Source: Methylococcales bacterium (GTDB lineage: Bacteria; Pseudomonadota; Gammaproteobacteria; Methylococcales; Methylomonadaceae). Taken from it: DNA of 64,000 nt. Both the position numbers and the translations under genes were made by a program. How positions within the stretch are numbered: position 1 is the first letter of the stretch; every line of letters begins with the position of its first letter. The notes beneath the pieces are model-generated. The model was given only the letters and a program-made list of their open reading frames with translations, searched no databases and was not told the DNA's origin. Where the stretch lies: positions 806,001-870,000 of the forward strand of contig JAUZSN010000002.1 in assembly GCA_030949405.1 (NCBI GenBank), in the 5' to 3' direction. Below are positions 46,622 to 57,056 of this stretch, in pieces.

Positions 46622-46922
46622 TATAAATCTCTGCGTCAATAAGGTCGTATTGCTTGTGTGTTCCAACGAATTTTATAAAACAAACTTGTCTATTGTAATC
46701 AATTGCAACAATAAGTCGGTATTTGTTTCCTGCAATATTGAACACAACTCGACTGTTTTTCAATATACTTGCTGAACGAAATTTCGCTTTTATTTCTTGT
46801 GGTTTTTTCCAGTTTGCCTTTAGAGTTTCTAAGTACCATACTTCAAGAGGAACTTTTGAATCTTTATATTCAGAATTTAGTTCATAAAAATTTTTAAGTG
46901 TTTTGTTAGATATTATCCTCAT
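46584..46922 (-). CDS. higB: HigB-type mRNA interferase toxin
   Basis: A 112-residue toxin of the HigB/RelE superfamily that cuts mRNA on the ribosome. MRIISNKTLKNFYE, the LKANWKKPQEIKAKFRSASIL core, RVVFNIAGNKYRLIVAID and FIKFVGTHKQYDLID are all diagnostic. The normal family ending is a few residues after YDxID. Here an extra tail YNGYSTNKNRTGL overlaps the antitoxin gene by 38 bases, so the 3' end may be altered. Order toxin-then-antitoxin is the standard higBA arrangement. Confidence 0.9.
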   Translation of the reverse strand: MRIISNKTLKNFYELNSEYKDSKVPLEVWYLETLKANWKKPQEIKAKFRSASILKNSRVVFNIAGNKYRLIVAIDYNRQVCFIKFVGTHKQYDLIDAEIYNGYSTNKNRTGL

Positions 46923-47077
46923 ATAAAGTCTCTTTTCTTAGAAGAATAAAGTATATCACACATTAGTTACCAAAATGGAAACAATGATTTTTTTTAATAT
47001 TCTACATAATTTATAGTTGCCTGTTAAAATAATTCGTAACTGATTTTTTCTCTTTTTACACCTTTTAAATACCCATC

Positions 47078-49903
47078 ATGGATTACAAAAAAACGCTCAA
47101 CTTACCCAAAACCGCTTTCCCGATGAAAGGCAATCTAGCCCAACGCGAACCGATGCGTTTAAAGCAATGGAATCAAGCGGATTTATACCAACAAATTAGA
47201 GACCTGACCGCAGATCGCCCTAAATTTATTTTGCATGACGGCCCTCCTTATGCCAATGGTGAAATTCATATTGGTCATGCGGTAAATAAAATTCTCAAAG
47301 ATATTATTCTTAAATCCAAAACCTTATCGGGCTTTAATGCGCCTTATGTTCCTGGTTGGGATTGTCATGGCTTACCGATTGAGTTACAAGTCGAGAAAAA
47401 AATTGGTAAAGCAGGGGTTAAAGTTTCCCCTGAAATTTTTCGTAAAGAATGTCGAAAATACGCAGCCAAGCAAGTCAAACTCCAAAAAGAAGCCTTTATT
47501 CGTTTAGGAATTTTAGGGGAATGGGATCAGCCTTATTTAACGATGGATTATCAATTTGAAGCCGATATTGTGCGTTCATTAGGTAAAATTCATGCCAATA
47601 ATCACGTTGAAAAAGGCGCGAAGCCTGTTCATTGGTGTACAGATTGTGGTTCTGCATTAGCCGAGGCAGAGGTCGAATATGAAGATAAACATTCACCTGC
47701 CATTGATGTGCGTTTTAAAGTTTCAAACCCTAAAGCATTCATTGAAAGCTGTCATCATGTGAAAGATCATGAAGGCGAAGGCCCTTTATCAGTGGTTATT
47801 TGGACAACCACCCCGTGGACACTCCCCGCTAATCAAGCAGTTGCGGTTAATCCTGAATTAGAATATGCCCTCGTTCAAGTTGAAAATGAAGGCGTTAAAG
47901 AACGTTTAGTGATTGGCGAAGCCTTATTAAAAGACGTGATGTCGCGCTACAGCATTGATGATTATCATGTATTCGCATATTGTAAAGGCGATGCGTTAGA
48001 AAATCAGTTATTACAGCATCCTTTTTATGATCGCCAAGTTCCGATTATTTTAGGCGATCATGTGACTACGGACGCAGGAACAGGCGCAGTACATACCGCA
48101 CCCGGTCACGGTCAAGACGATTATATTGTGGGTCAACGTTATGGATTACCCGTGGATAATCCAGTCGGAAATAATGGCGTATTTTTACCGAATACCGAAT
48201 TTTTTGCTGGTGAGCATGTTTTTAATGCGAATGCCCATGTGGTCGAGGTATTAAAAGAAAAAGGCGCGTTAATTCATCACCATGCGTTATTACACAGTTA
48301 TCCACATTGTTGGCGACATAAAACCCCAATTATTTTTAGAGCCACCCCGCAATGGTTTATTGCTATGGATAAAAATAAACTGCGTGAACAAGCCTTAGCC
48401 GAAGCGAAAAAAGTCCAATGGATTCCTGACTGGGGCATGGCACGCATTGAGTCCATGTTAGAAGGTCGTCCTGATTGGTGTATTTCTCGACAACGAACTT
48501 GGGGCGTGCCGATACCGTTTTTTGTACATAAAGAAACAGGGGAATTACACCCACGGACTCATGAATTAGTTGAAGAAATCGCATTAAAAATTGAAGAAAA
48601 AGGTATTGAAGCGTGGTTTTCATTAGACATCGCCGATTTCTTAGGGGACGACGCTGAACACTACGATAAAATGAGCGATACCTTAGATGTCTGGTTTGAT
48701 TCAGGTGTGACGCATGAAGCTGTCGTTAATCGTCGTGAGCAATTAACCTTTCCTGCTGATTTATATTTAGAAGGCTCAGATCAACATCGGGGTTGGTTTC
48801 AATCCTCATTATTAACCTCAACCGCGATAAATGGCGTTGCCCCGTATAAACAAGTGTTAACGCATGGATTTACCGTGGATGCGGAAGGCAAAAAAATGTC
48901 TAAATCCGCAGGTAATGTGATTGCACCGCAAACGGTGATGAAAGACTTAGGCGCGGATGTGTTACGTTTATGGGTAGCGGCTACGGATTATCGCGGTGAA
49001 ATGAATGTATCACTGGATATTCTCAAACAAACCACCGATGGCTATCGGCGTTTACGCAATACGGCACGATTTTTATTATCCAATTTAACGGATTTTGATC
49101 CCACCACCGATAAAGTCGCACCGAATGATTTATTAGCCCTTGACCGTTGGGTGATTGATAAAACCTATCACTTACAAGAAGAAATTAAAGCCGATTATGA
49201 GACTTATCAATTCCAACATATTTATCAAAAAGTTCATCATTTTTGTGCAATGGAATTAGGTGGTTTTTATTTAGATATTATTAAAGATCGTCAATATACC
49301 GCTAAAGCTGATGGATTAGCTCGCCGTTCAGCACAAACGGCCATTTATCATATCATCGAAGCCTTATCACGTTGGCTAGCTCCAATCATTAGTTATACGG
49401 CTGATGAAATTTGGAACTATATTCCAGGTGAGCGTCGTGATTCTATCTTTTTAGAAACATGGTATGAGGGGTTATTTACCTTAGATTCAGATACACCTTT
49501 AACCACAGAGTTTTGGGATCAATTGATTGTCACTCGAACCATCCTGAGTAAAGAATTAGAAACCTTACGTTCAGATGGAAAAATTGGTTCATCTTTAAAT
49601 GCGGAAGTAGAGCTTTATTGTGATGATGCAATGCTTTCAAGTTTAAAACCGATTGAATCGGAATTACATTTTATTTTTATTACTTCCAGTGCGATTATCA
49701 AACCACTAAATGATGCCCCTGAAGAGGCGATGCAGACTGATTTAGCGGGTTTGAAATTAAAAGCCGTGGCTTCAAATCATGAAAAATGTGTTCGTTGTTG
49801 GCATCATCAAGAAACGGTCGGTTCACATACAGAACATCCTGAACTGTGTGGTCGTTGTGTAGAAAATATTGCAGGAGAAGGTGAGGTTCGGCACTATGCT
49901 TAA
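47078..49903 (+). CDS. ileS: Isoleucine-tRNA ligase
   Basis: Class I aminoacyl-tRNA synthetase charging tRNA-Ile, with an editing domain. The 941 residues are full length. The HIGH motif is in [17 protein letters not shown], the editing core is [16 protein letters not shown], and the KMSKS motif is in [16 protein letters not shown]-terminal zinc finger has CVRCWHH and CGRC. The last eight bases overlap lspA, the classic ileS-lspA pair. This is the eubacterial type with the C-terminal zinc-binding region. Confidence 0.97.
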   Translation: MDYKKTLNLPKTAFPMKGNLAQREPMRLKQWNQADLYQQIRDLTADRPKFILHDGPPYANGEIHIGHAVNKILKDIILKSKTLSGFNAPYVPGWDCHGLPIELQVEKKIGKAGVKVSPEIFRKECRKYAAKQVKLQKEAFIRLGILGEWDQPYLTMDYQFEADIVRSLGKIHANNHVEKGAKPVHWCTDCGSALAEAEVEYEDKHSPAIDVRFKVSNPKAFIESCHHVKDHEGEGPLSVVIWTTTPWTLPANQAVAVNPELEYALVQVENEGVKERLVIGEALLKDVMSRYSIDDYHVFAYCKGDALENQLLQHPFYDRQVPIILGDHVTTDAGTGAVHTAPGHGQDDYIVGQRYGLPVDNPVGNNGVFLPNTEFFAGEHVFNANAHVVEVLKEKGALIHHHALLHSYPHCWRHKTPIIFRATPQWFIAMDKNKLREQALAEAKKVQWIPDWGMARIESMLEGRPDWCISRQRTWGVPIPFFVHKETGELHPRTHELVEEIALKIEEKGIEAWFSLDIADFLGDDAEHYDKMSDTLDVWFDSGVTHEAVVNRREQLTFPADLYLEGSDQHRGWFQSSLLTSTAINGVAPYKQVLTHGFTVDAEGKKMSKSAGNVIAPQTVMKDLGADVLRLWVAATDYRGEMNVSLDILKQTTDGYRRLRNTARFLLSNLTDFDPTTDKVAPNDLLALDRWVIDKTYHLQEEIKADYETYQFQHIYQKVHHFCAMELGGFYLDIIKDRQYTAKADGLARRSAQTAIYHIIEALSRWLAPIISYTADEIWNYIPGERRDSIFLETWYEGLFTLDSDTPLTTEFWDQLIVTRTILSKELETLRSDGKIGSSLNAEVELYCDDAMLSSLKPIESELHFIFITSSAIIKPLNDAPEEAMQTDLAGLKLKAVASNHEKCVRCWHHQETVGSHTEHPELCGRCVENIAGEGEVRHYA

Positions 49904-50369
49904 ATGGTTTGGATTATCTATACTGATTATAATTTTAGATCAATGGAGTAAGTTGTCGGTGACAGCGACAATGCAGCTCTATGAGTCGATTCAAATTATG
50001 CCCTATTTTAATTTAACCTACGTGCGTAATGAAGGCGCGGCCTTTAGTTTTTTAAGTGAGGCAGGGGGTTGGCAACGTTGGTTATTTGCAGGACTCGCTT
50101 TTGCTATGAGCATTCTGATTACAGCTTGGATTGTGCGTTTAAAACAGCAAGAATTATTATCAGCGGTGGCCTTGTCTCTGGTTTTAGGGGGCGCGGTGGG
50201 TAATTTAATAGATCGTGTCGCGTATGGTTATGTGATTGATTTTTTAGATGTTTATTATCAGGATAAACATTGGCCCGCGTTTAATGTGGCTGATTCTGCA
50301 ATTTGTGTGGGGGTGTTTTTAATGCTGTTAGAAAATTTTGGTATTGGACGGCCTAAAGAAGAAACGTAA
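49896..50369 (+). CDS. lspA: Lipoprotein signal peptidase
   Basis: Inner-membrane aspartic peptidase that removes signal peptides of prolipoproteins. The start ATG at 49896 lies within the end of ileS. Four hydrophobic helices are visible. IILDQWSKL and [12 protein letters not shown] are family motifs, and the catalytic aspartates are in [16 protein letters not shown] and [11 protein letters not shown]. The longer frame from 49869 lacks support. The lipoproteins encoded nearby (43.1 and 20.2 kb) would be its substrates in general terms. Confidence 0.96.
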   Translation: MLKWFGLSILIIILDQWSKLSVTATMQLYESIQIMPYFNLTYVRNEGAAFSFLSEAGGWQRWLFAGLAFAMSILITAWIVRLKQQELLSAVALSLVLGGAVGNLIDRVAYGYVIDFLDVYYQDKHWPAFNVADSAICVGVFLMLLENFGIGRPKEET

Positions 50370-50431
50370 TGATGGTCGGGTGGGCATCGCTCACCCGAGT
50401 ATCTACTTTAAATTTCAGGGTAAAACAAATA

Positions 50432-51406
50432 TCAGACCTGCAAACTTTGCGCTTTTTGAGCGATAAGATTCGCCATAGACGGCATTTTGAATTCACCACT
50501 AACTCGGTCATAAACATAATCATAAAAACTCACGGCTAGTTTTTTAGCCGTTTCAGCAAGACTCATAAAACTGTCTTTGATTTTCGTGCCTTTCTCATTT
50601 CGAGTCTGGAAGCTTATGTCTCGCGCACGCGCTTGTCTTCTTGATTCATCACTGTATTAACAGGTATTTGAGCATCAACTTTTACCCGCGCTTTATCAGC
50701 TAACTTGAACTCGTCAAGCAAGGATTGAGCTTGTTGATTGTAGATATAATGGCGTGGCGCATAATCGGTCAGCACGTCCAGAACCGATAAACGGTTTTTG
50801 TGTTTGGTGGTGAAATAAGCGGTAAACAAGTCATTGCAGACCACCTGACAATAGTGGTTATCACCGTTGACTCGCGCACTGGTATCATCAATATGACCGT
50901 ATCACTGTTGAGAATACCGCTGCGATAAAGCTCGCTTTTTTCCTGAGACTTAAGCATGGGAATTAAGCTACGAAAAAGCCTTTAGATACTAAGTCGCTAG
51001 GCAAGCCAGTTTTGTCGAGTAGGCATTTTAGCGTTTGGTCGATTTTAACTCGTGGGATCTTGGGTTTACGGCGGCGTTTTTTCTTATCCGAGTCCGTATT
51101 TTCAGTGTCGTTATTAGTTTCTTTTTGCGCGTCAACTTGTGCTTTTTTACGTTCGTCTTCGGATGAAATATCATCACCCTTATTATTTTTATTGGGTTTG
51201 ATATCAGGCTTTCCCTGCTCACCTTTCAAGCGATTAACCTCGTCACGAAGTTGCTGTAATTCAGTTTCTAAAGACAATTTATCACTGGCTAAGCGTTCAA
51301 TAAGATTGAATATTTTTTTGACAATATCCTGCGCTTCGCTACTTTCAATTTGAGCGATTTCTTGATAAATGGCGTTAGTTTCAGCCTGTAGGTCGTGGAT
51401 ATTCAA
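50432..51406 (-). pseudogene. IS66-like transposase remnant
   Basis: Minus-strand pieces of one transposase. The N-terminal ORF (51406 to 50963) has a coiled-coil with LETELQQLRDEVNRLKGEQGK, the PKIPRVKIDQTLK segment and LPSDLVSKG, as in IS66-type TnpC. It then stops, and the middle catalytic region is missing. Fragments with NHYCQVVCND-like and HIDDTSARVNGD-like reading (around 50.9 kb), DLFTAYFTTKHKNRLSVLDVL, and the C-terminal SFYDYVYDRVSGEFKMPS follow in shifted frames. It cannot encode a working enzyme. Element ends could not be fixed. Confidence 0.7.
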
Positions 51407-51411
51407 AGTAT

Positions 51412-52050
51412 GTAAATGTTCGTTCTTTTATGATATGTTGTCAAATCTATTTTAGAAATTTTATCTTTACCCTGAGATTTAAAGTAGATACCATTATTGA
51501 TAATTTCTTGTGTGTAAAGCGTACCTGCACGAAAGAAATTACCGATTAATTCTTTTTTTTAACATCCATACTCAAAACAGGATCTCCCTGTGTTGTATAT
51601 TCCTGCTTGAGGCGTTCAATATTCTTAAATTGTTCGTCTCGATAAGGGATATTAGACTTTCCTGCCTCGGCTTTAAAAGCTTGCCGTGGACGAAAATTAT
51701 GTTTTTTCAACAGTCTATCAACAACCGTTACACTCATTGGAAAGCCTTGTTCCCCAAGCTTTTTCGCGATAGCAGGGCGCGATAAATTTGTCCATTTTAT
51801 CGTTTCATCCATGGGAGATCCCGCCGTGTTATTTTTCAATACGTCTAAAAATACCTCATCTATTCCATCAAGGGTTGGCAGTAAAAAGTTACGTCCTCCT
51901 CCTGATTTGCGAATGCGTTGCTTTTCATTAGATAGGTCGGTTTTTAATTCCTGTTGACCGCGAGTAACGGCGACGGTCTTTTTCCGATAAGCTATTATAA
52001 AAATTGCGCATTTGCGCTTCAATGTTTACTGGATAATTTTGTATTTTCAT
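51412..52050 (-). pseudogene. ISAzo13-family transposase remnant
   Basis: The ATG at 52048-52050 opens MKIQNYPVNIEAQMRNFY, then SLSEKDRRRYS, matching the N-terminus of ISAzo13 transposases. An internal deletion joins this out of frame to GQQELKTDLSNEKQRIRKSGGGR. WTNLSRPAIAKKLGEQGF, VVDRLLKKHNFRPRQA and DPVLSMDVKKK follow. Then an A8 run at 51553-51560 shifts the frame; one more A would restore ELIGNFFRAGTLY. The catalytic C-terminal half is cut off where the IS66-like remnant begins. Two or more breaks make it dead. Confidence 0.75.
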
Positions 52051-52107
52051 AACAATAGAGCATACTTGATTCAAAGCTTGTTACCAACTAATATAATTTA
52101 TTAATTT

Positions 52108-52449
52108 TTGGGTTTTATTAAATCCGCATTCCATAATACGCTGAAGAATAAAGGTTATAACTTTGAACATAATTATGGTCATGGAAAAATTCATTTAGCA
52201 ACAGTATTTTCAATGCTAATGATGTTAGCTTTTCTAATTGATCAAGTACAAGAAGAATGTTGTGAATTATTTCAAAACGCTAGAAAAAAATTTAGAACAA
52301 AAACTTATTTATGGCATAAAATGACAGCTTTATTCCTGTCTTATTTTATTCCAGATTGGGAAATTTTTTATTTATCAATTATAAATAAACATAAGCCGTA
52401 TATATTAGAACCTAATATTGATATAAAAGAGGGTTTTGATAGCTCATAA
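52108..52449 (+). pseudogene. C-terminal fragment of a transposase
   Basis: A 113-residue frame from a TTG. NKGYNFEHNYGHGKIHLATVFSMLMMLAFLIDQ is the signature end of a DDE transposase group I know mainly as NHNYGHG-HLATVF-type elements, quoted here as FEHNYGHGKIHLATVF and LMMLAFLIDQVQEE. The N-terminal and central parts are absent, so it is a remnant, not a gene. It abuts the ISAzo13 piece and lies just before the possible intron remnant. Confidence 0.65.
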
Positions 52450-52589
52450 AATAATTAAAGGTTATATAATTTCTTCTTCTTGCGTATTAATATAAAATAG
52501 TTTACCTAGTAAATTTAGTCGGTTTATCTTGCCGAAGGGTGACTTATTCATAAAATTTTGTACTCATTTTAAAATAAAAAAATAATACC

Positions 52590-52830
52590 TGGGGCGGGAG
52601 TTGCTGGAAGTGTTGTGAGAAGGAAACCTAAGCGCAAAACGACAAGCCTACGAACAGAAATATCATATTAGGCGTAGTCTCTGAGGTGAGTTGGCACAAG
52701 ACAACGAAACCCAAGGTTTGTGAGATAACGTAAATGATGAGGTTGTGGCGTGACAGTTCATGTTCTTATCTGGGGAGGTCTGCTTAACAGGCAGTCGATA
52801 AGAAACCTGTATAGACCCCTTGTTTTTCTT
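52590..52830 (+). other. Possible group II intron remnant (5' ribozyme part)
   Basis: Within the 594-base gap before the restriction gene lies a GC-richer non-coding segment. Phrases such as GAAACCTAAGCG, GACAACGAAACCCAAGG and CTGGGGAGGTCTGC followed by GGCAGTCGATAAG recall the domain I region of bacterial group II introns. No intron-encoded reverse transcriptase and no clear domain V/VI are visible. The rest of the gap (52450-53043) is AT-rich and unremarkable. The call rests on remembered motif resemblance only. Confidence 0.35.
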
Positions 52831-53043
52831 GTTTCCTTGTTTAAAGGTCGAAAAATCAAGCTGGCTGACCCCTTGTTTTGCTCTTAAACTGGCTGCCTCC
52901 TCTCCATCAAATAACGCTACTTAATTTCATTCAATGAGTGACTGATTTTATAAAGACAATGAATTTAGATTTTATAATAAATAAACAAAAATAACACATG
53001 GATTTTTTTGATTTGAAACTAACCTATAAACGTATCTTGTATT

Positions 53044-55839
53044 ATGACCTTAACGATTGAAACCTTAAGAAAACGCGCGACGAAGTTTGTTAAAAATTAC
53101 GCAAACTCTCATTATGAAATGGGTGAGGCACAAAATTTTATCCGTGATTTATGTGAAATATTTAACTTAAATTATCGCCGTTCGGTTCGTTTTGAAGCAC
53201 GGGTTAAAAAGTTAAAGGGCAGTGGTCGTATAGATGCTTTTTTTCCTAGCTTATTGTTAGTTGAAATGAAATCAGAGGGGAAAGATTTAGATAAAGCCTA
53301 CCTTCAAGCAACCGATTATTTTCATGGTTTAAAAAATGAGGAGTTGCCGCGCTGTGTTTTGGTCAGTGATTTTCAAAACCTGCATTTATATAACCAAGAA
53401 AATAAAGGCGAAGTCTTAAAAATCAAGTTAGCAGAATTACCGCAATATATTGAGAGTTTTCGTTTTATAACAGGCTATGAAAAGTTATTTAATGAACGTC
53501 AAGAGCGGATTAATAAGGATGCGGCGGAAAAAATGGCAGGCTTACATGATGTCATTAAAGCCACAGGTTATAACAGTAAAGATTTAGAAACCTATTTAGT
53601 ACGTTTGTTATTTTGCTTGTTTGCGGATAATACCAATCTGTTTGGTGAAAACACTGTTTTTTTGGATTATTTAAAAAATTATACGCAGGTTGACGGTGAA
53701 AATTTACACGAACGCTTACAAACGTTATTTAAGGTACTCAATCAACCGACTAAGAAACGCTTAAAAAACTTGCCCGAACATTTAGCCGCTTTTCCTTATA
53801 TTAACGGTTCTTTGTTTGAGGGCGCATTGGAGGATTGTTATTTTGATGAGGAAGTGCGGACTATTTTAATTGAGTGTTGTGAACTGGATTGGAGCGAGAT
53901 TAGCCCCGCGATTTTCGGTTCTTTATTTCAAGCGATTATGCACTTTGATGATGAGAAAGCGGGCGGAAAGACTAAGAAACGTCGTGAATTTGGGGCGCAT
54001 TACACCAGTGAAGAGAATATTTTAAAAACGATTGATCCTTTATTTATGGATGCTTTACGGGCTGAATTTGAGCATATTAGTCCTAAAGGTAGTCGTGTTG
54101 GTAAGGTTAAGACGGCTAAGTTGGCGGTGTTTCATCAAAAGTTAGCGGCTTTGAATTTTTTTGATCCTGCCTGTGGTTGTGGTAACTTTTTGATTGTTGC
54201 TTATCGGGAGTTACGGTTATTAGAATTGGACGTTATTCATGCACAGTTTAGTAAGGCGAAATCGGCACAATTATCGGTTGAAACTTTAATTAAATGTGAT
54301 GTTGACCAGTTTCATGGGATTGATATTGATGGCAGTGCGGTAAATATTGCGACGGTGGCAATGTGGTTGACGGATCATCAAATGAATTTAAAAGTGCAGG
54401 AATTGGGTAATTATTTTAATCGGATTCCGTTGGTTAAAAAGGCGAATATTGTTCATGCGAATGCTTTACAAATTGATTGGAAAACAGTGATTGCGCCTGA
54501 AAAGTGTAGTTTTATTATGGGTAATCCGCCGTTTGTGGGTTATAAATATCAAACTAAAGCACAAAAAGCGGATTGCGCCAAAATTTTTAAAGGAATGAAA
54601 GGGGCGGGTGTTTTAGATTTGGTGACCGCATGGCATGTTAAAGCGGCACGTTATATTCAAACAAATAATAATACTGCTGTTGCTTTTGTTTCAACGAATA
54701 GTTTAACGCAAGGTGAACAAGTCGCTATTTTATGGACAGAATTATTAAGATTAAATATTCGGCTTTATTTTGCTCATCGTACTTTTCGTTGGAGTAATGA
54801 AGGTAAAGGCGTTGCGGCTGTCCATTGCGTCATTATGGGTTTTGGGTTGCAAGAATTAGAGTCTTATCGCTTATTTGATTATGGGGATAATATTAGTGGT
54901 GAGCCAATTGAAATAAAAGCACAACAAATTAACCCTTATTTAGTGGATGCTTCGACTATTTTTATTGAAAAACGTCGAACCCCTTTAATCTCTGACACAC
55001 CAAAAATGACAAAAGGAACACCTCCTTCTGATGATGGAAATTTTTTGTTATCTCAAGAAGAAGCTAAGTTTATCAAACAAAATGATAGCATTGCTAGTAA
55101 ATATATTCGCCAGTTTTTAGGGGCTGCTGAATTTATTAATAATTTACCTCGTTATTGTTTATGGTTAAAAGAAAGCACTGTAAATGACCGACTTAAGTCA
55201 CCCGAAATAAAACAACGTACTGAATTGGTTAAAAAATGGCGATTAGAAAGCAATCGCATAGTAACAAATAAGTTAGCTGAGACACCCTATTTATTTGGTG
55301 AAATTCGTCAAACTGACCAACCGTATTTATTAATTCCAGTTGTCTCTTCTGAAACACGCCGATTTATACCGATTGGCTATATTAATGCCGATGTAATTTG
55401 CGGATATGCCAATTTTATGATGCCTAATGCCAGTCTATATAATTTTGGCTTACTTTGCTCAACTTTTCATAATGCTTGGATGAGAGCTGTATGTGGAAGA
55501 TTAGAAAGTCGTTATCGTTATTCAAACACCGTTGTTTATAACAATTATCCTTTTCCTGAAAACCTAAAATCGGCACAAATAAAAAAAATAGAAACCGCCG
55601 CACAACAAATTTTAGATGCCCGAAAAGCTGAAGAAGATTTATGTGCAGAACAAAATCAAAAATGCTCATTAGCGATGTTATACGCTAAAGAGGGAATGCC
55701 CGCCGATTTAGTCAAAGCCCACAACGCTCTAGATAAAGTAGTCGATGCCGCTTATGGATATAAAGGCAAAAAAGACGATGCCGCACGGGTTGCCTTTTTG
55801 TTTGAACGTTATCAAGAATTGATTGATGGGTTAGAATAG
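53044..55839 (+). CDS. MmeI-type (type IIG/IIL) restriction-methylation enzyme
   Basis: A 931-residue single-chain enzyme. The N-terminal nuclease has SGRIDAFFPSLLLVEMKSEG, fitting a PD-(D/E)xK site with the Asp and the ExK, followed by LDKAYLQATDYF as in MmeI. The helical linker leads to a methyltransferase with motif I FFDPACGCGNFLIVAYREL, and motif IV MGNPPFVGY typical of adenine-N6 methylation. The C-terminal third should hold the target recognition domain. All key residues are present, so it may be active. The stop codon TAG takes its last base from the IS5-like element; the ancestral stop would have been TAA at the same place, so the protein is not truncated. Confidence 0.88.
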   Translation: MTLTIETLRKRATKFVKNYANSHYEMGEAQNFIRDLCEIFNLNYRRSVRFEARVKKLKGSGRIDAFFPSLLLVEMKSEGKDLDKAYLQATDYFHGLKNEELPRCVLVSDFQNLHLYNQENKGEVLKIKLAELPQYIESFRFITGYEKLFNERQERINKDAAEKMAGLHDVIKATGYNSKDLETYLVRLLFCLFADNTNLFGENTVFLDYLKNYTQVDGENLHERLQTLFKVLNQPTKKRLKNLPEHLAAFPYINGSLFEGALEDCYFDEEVRTILIECCELDWSEISPAIFGSLFQAIMHFDDEKAGGKTKKRREFGAHYTSEENILKTIDPLFMDALRAEFEHISPKGSRVGKVKTAKLAVFHQKLAALNFFDPACGCGNFLIVAYRELRLLELDVIHAQFSKAKSAQLSVETLIKCDVDQFHGIDIDGSAVNIATVAMWLTDHQMNLKVQELGNYFNRIPLVKKANIVHANALQIDWKTVIAPEKCSFIMGNPPFVGYKYQTKAQKADCAKIFKGMKGAGVLDLVTAWHVKAARYIQTNNNTAVAFVSTNSLTQGEQVAILWTELLRLNIRLYFAHRTFRWSNEGKGVAAVHCVIMGFGLQELESYRLFDYGDNISGEPIEIKAQQINPYLVDASTIFIEKRRTPLISDTPKMTKGTPPSDDGNFLLSQEEAKFIKQNDSIASKYIRQFLGAAEFINNLPRYCLWLKESTVNDRLKSPEIKQRTELVKKWRLESNRIVTNKLAETPYLFGEIRQTDQPYLLIPVVSSETRRFIPIGYINADVICGYANFMMPNASLYNFGLLCSTFHNAWMRAVCGRLESRYRYSNTVVYNNYPFPENLKSAQIKKIETAAQQILDARKAEEDLCAEQNQKCSLAMLYAKEGMPADLVKAHNALDKVVDAAYGYKGKKDDAARVAFLFERYQELIDGLE

Positions 55840-56954
55840 ACTTGTTCTTCTAAATAAAATATATTAAAATCAATTGCTTATATATAATTGATAACATTCA
55901 CAATCAGTTGATACAGCCTAATAAATAAACTTTAAATTAAATTATTAAAAATAATAAATAAGCTTTATAATAAATTTCTATAAAAAATAAAAATCAAAGT
56001 ATAACATGAAAATAAAAGAAATTTTACCAAGAATTTATGATGATAGACAGTTAAGAGCTTTAACAGGATTAAAAACAGAACATTTTATTTTACTATTATC
56101 TCTATTTGAAAAGACCCTTATTGAAGATCAAAAAGAAAAACATGAAAATAAAGAAAGAAAATACGGTAGTGGTTTAGATAGCACATTAAAAACACCCGCA
56201 GACAAATTATTATTTATATTAAATTATATGAAGTGCTATTCTACTTTCGATCACTTAGGGTTTTCTTTTAATATGAATAAATCATGCGCCCATACTCATG
56301 TATACAAATTATTTCCAATTTTAATAAAGACGTTAGATATATTTAATGTTTTACCTGCAACAAGTTTTTCAACCCCTGAAGAAATGCAGCAGGCTTTTGG
56401 CGGAGTTCAAACATTGATAATAGATGCTACAGAGCGTGCTGTACAACGCCCTAGTGACTATGAAGAACAAAATGAATTTTACAGTGGTAAAAAAACAGCA
56501 TACAATTAAAAATACCACTATAGCTTCTTTAGGTCATTTAATTTTATATATTGGGGTTAGTTTTCCGGGTAAAAATCATGATTATGGAATGTTTAAAAAA
56601 GAATTTAATCCAGAATTAAATTGGTTTAGTAATTTTAATATATTTATTGATTTAGGTTATTTGGGGTTTAATAATGAATATAAAACTAATTCGGTAAATA
56701 TTCCTCATAAAAAACCAAATAAATCTAAGCATAATCCAAACCCAACATTAACAGAAAATAAAAAAAAAGAAAACAAAGATATGAGTCGTGAAAGAGTCAT
56801 TGTTGAGCATGTAATCGGTGGAATGAAAAGATATAGATGCCTAGTTGACAAGTTTAGAAATAAAAAAGAAGGTGTAAAAGATTTATTTTCTTTTTTAGCG
56901 GCTATCCTATGGAATTTTAACATGATATATTAACTTCTTCTTAAAGAACAAGTC
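55839..56954 (+). mobile_element. IS5-like insertion sequence with TA target duplication
   Basis: A 1116-base element. Left end GACTTGTTCTT (55839-55849) and right end AAGAACAAGTC (56944-56954) are perfect 11-base inverted repeats. TA at 55837-55838 and 56955-56956 is the apparent target duplication. It carries one transposase gene split over two frames. It was inserted exactly at the end of the upstream restriction gene. Confidence 0.85.
56006..56933 (+). CDS. IS5-family (DDE_Tnp_4-type) transposase in two overlapping frames
   Basis: The first frame (56006-56509) has an N-terminal HTH-like region and QTLIIDATERAVQRP with the first catalytic Asp. The second (read in through 56933) has the ribbon IFIDLGYLGF with the second Asp and RVIVEHVIGGMKRYRCL with the Glu, so a full DDE triad exists across frames. 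They meet at the A7 run 56489-56495 in YSGKK / KQHTIKN; dropping one A or adding two joins them. Some IS5 members use frameshifting, so this may be normal rather than damage. Confidence 0.78.
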
Positions 56955-57056
56955 TAATAAAAAATTTACAACCTTTCCCCTCAATCATTTAACGCATTTG
57001 CCCTTATTTGCTATCATGGAACCCATTTTCAAACCTATTTTTGATTTAAAATTACA

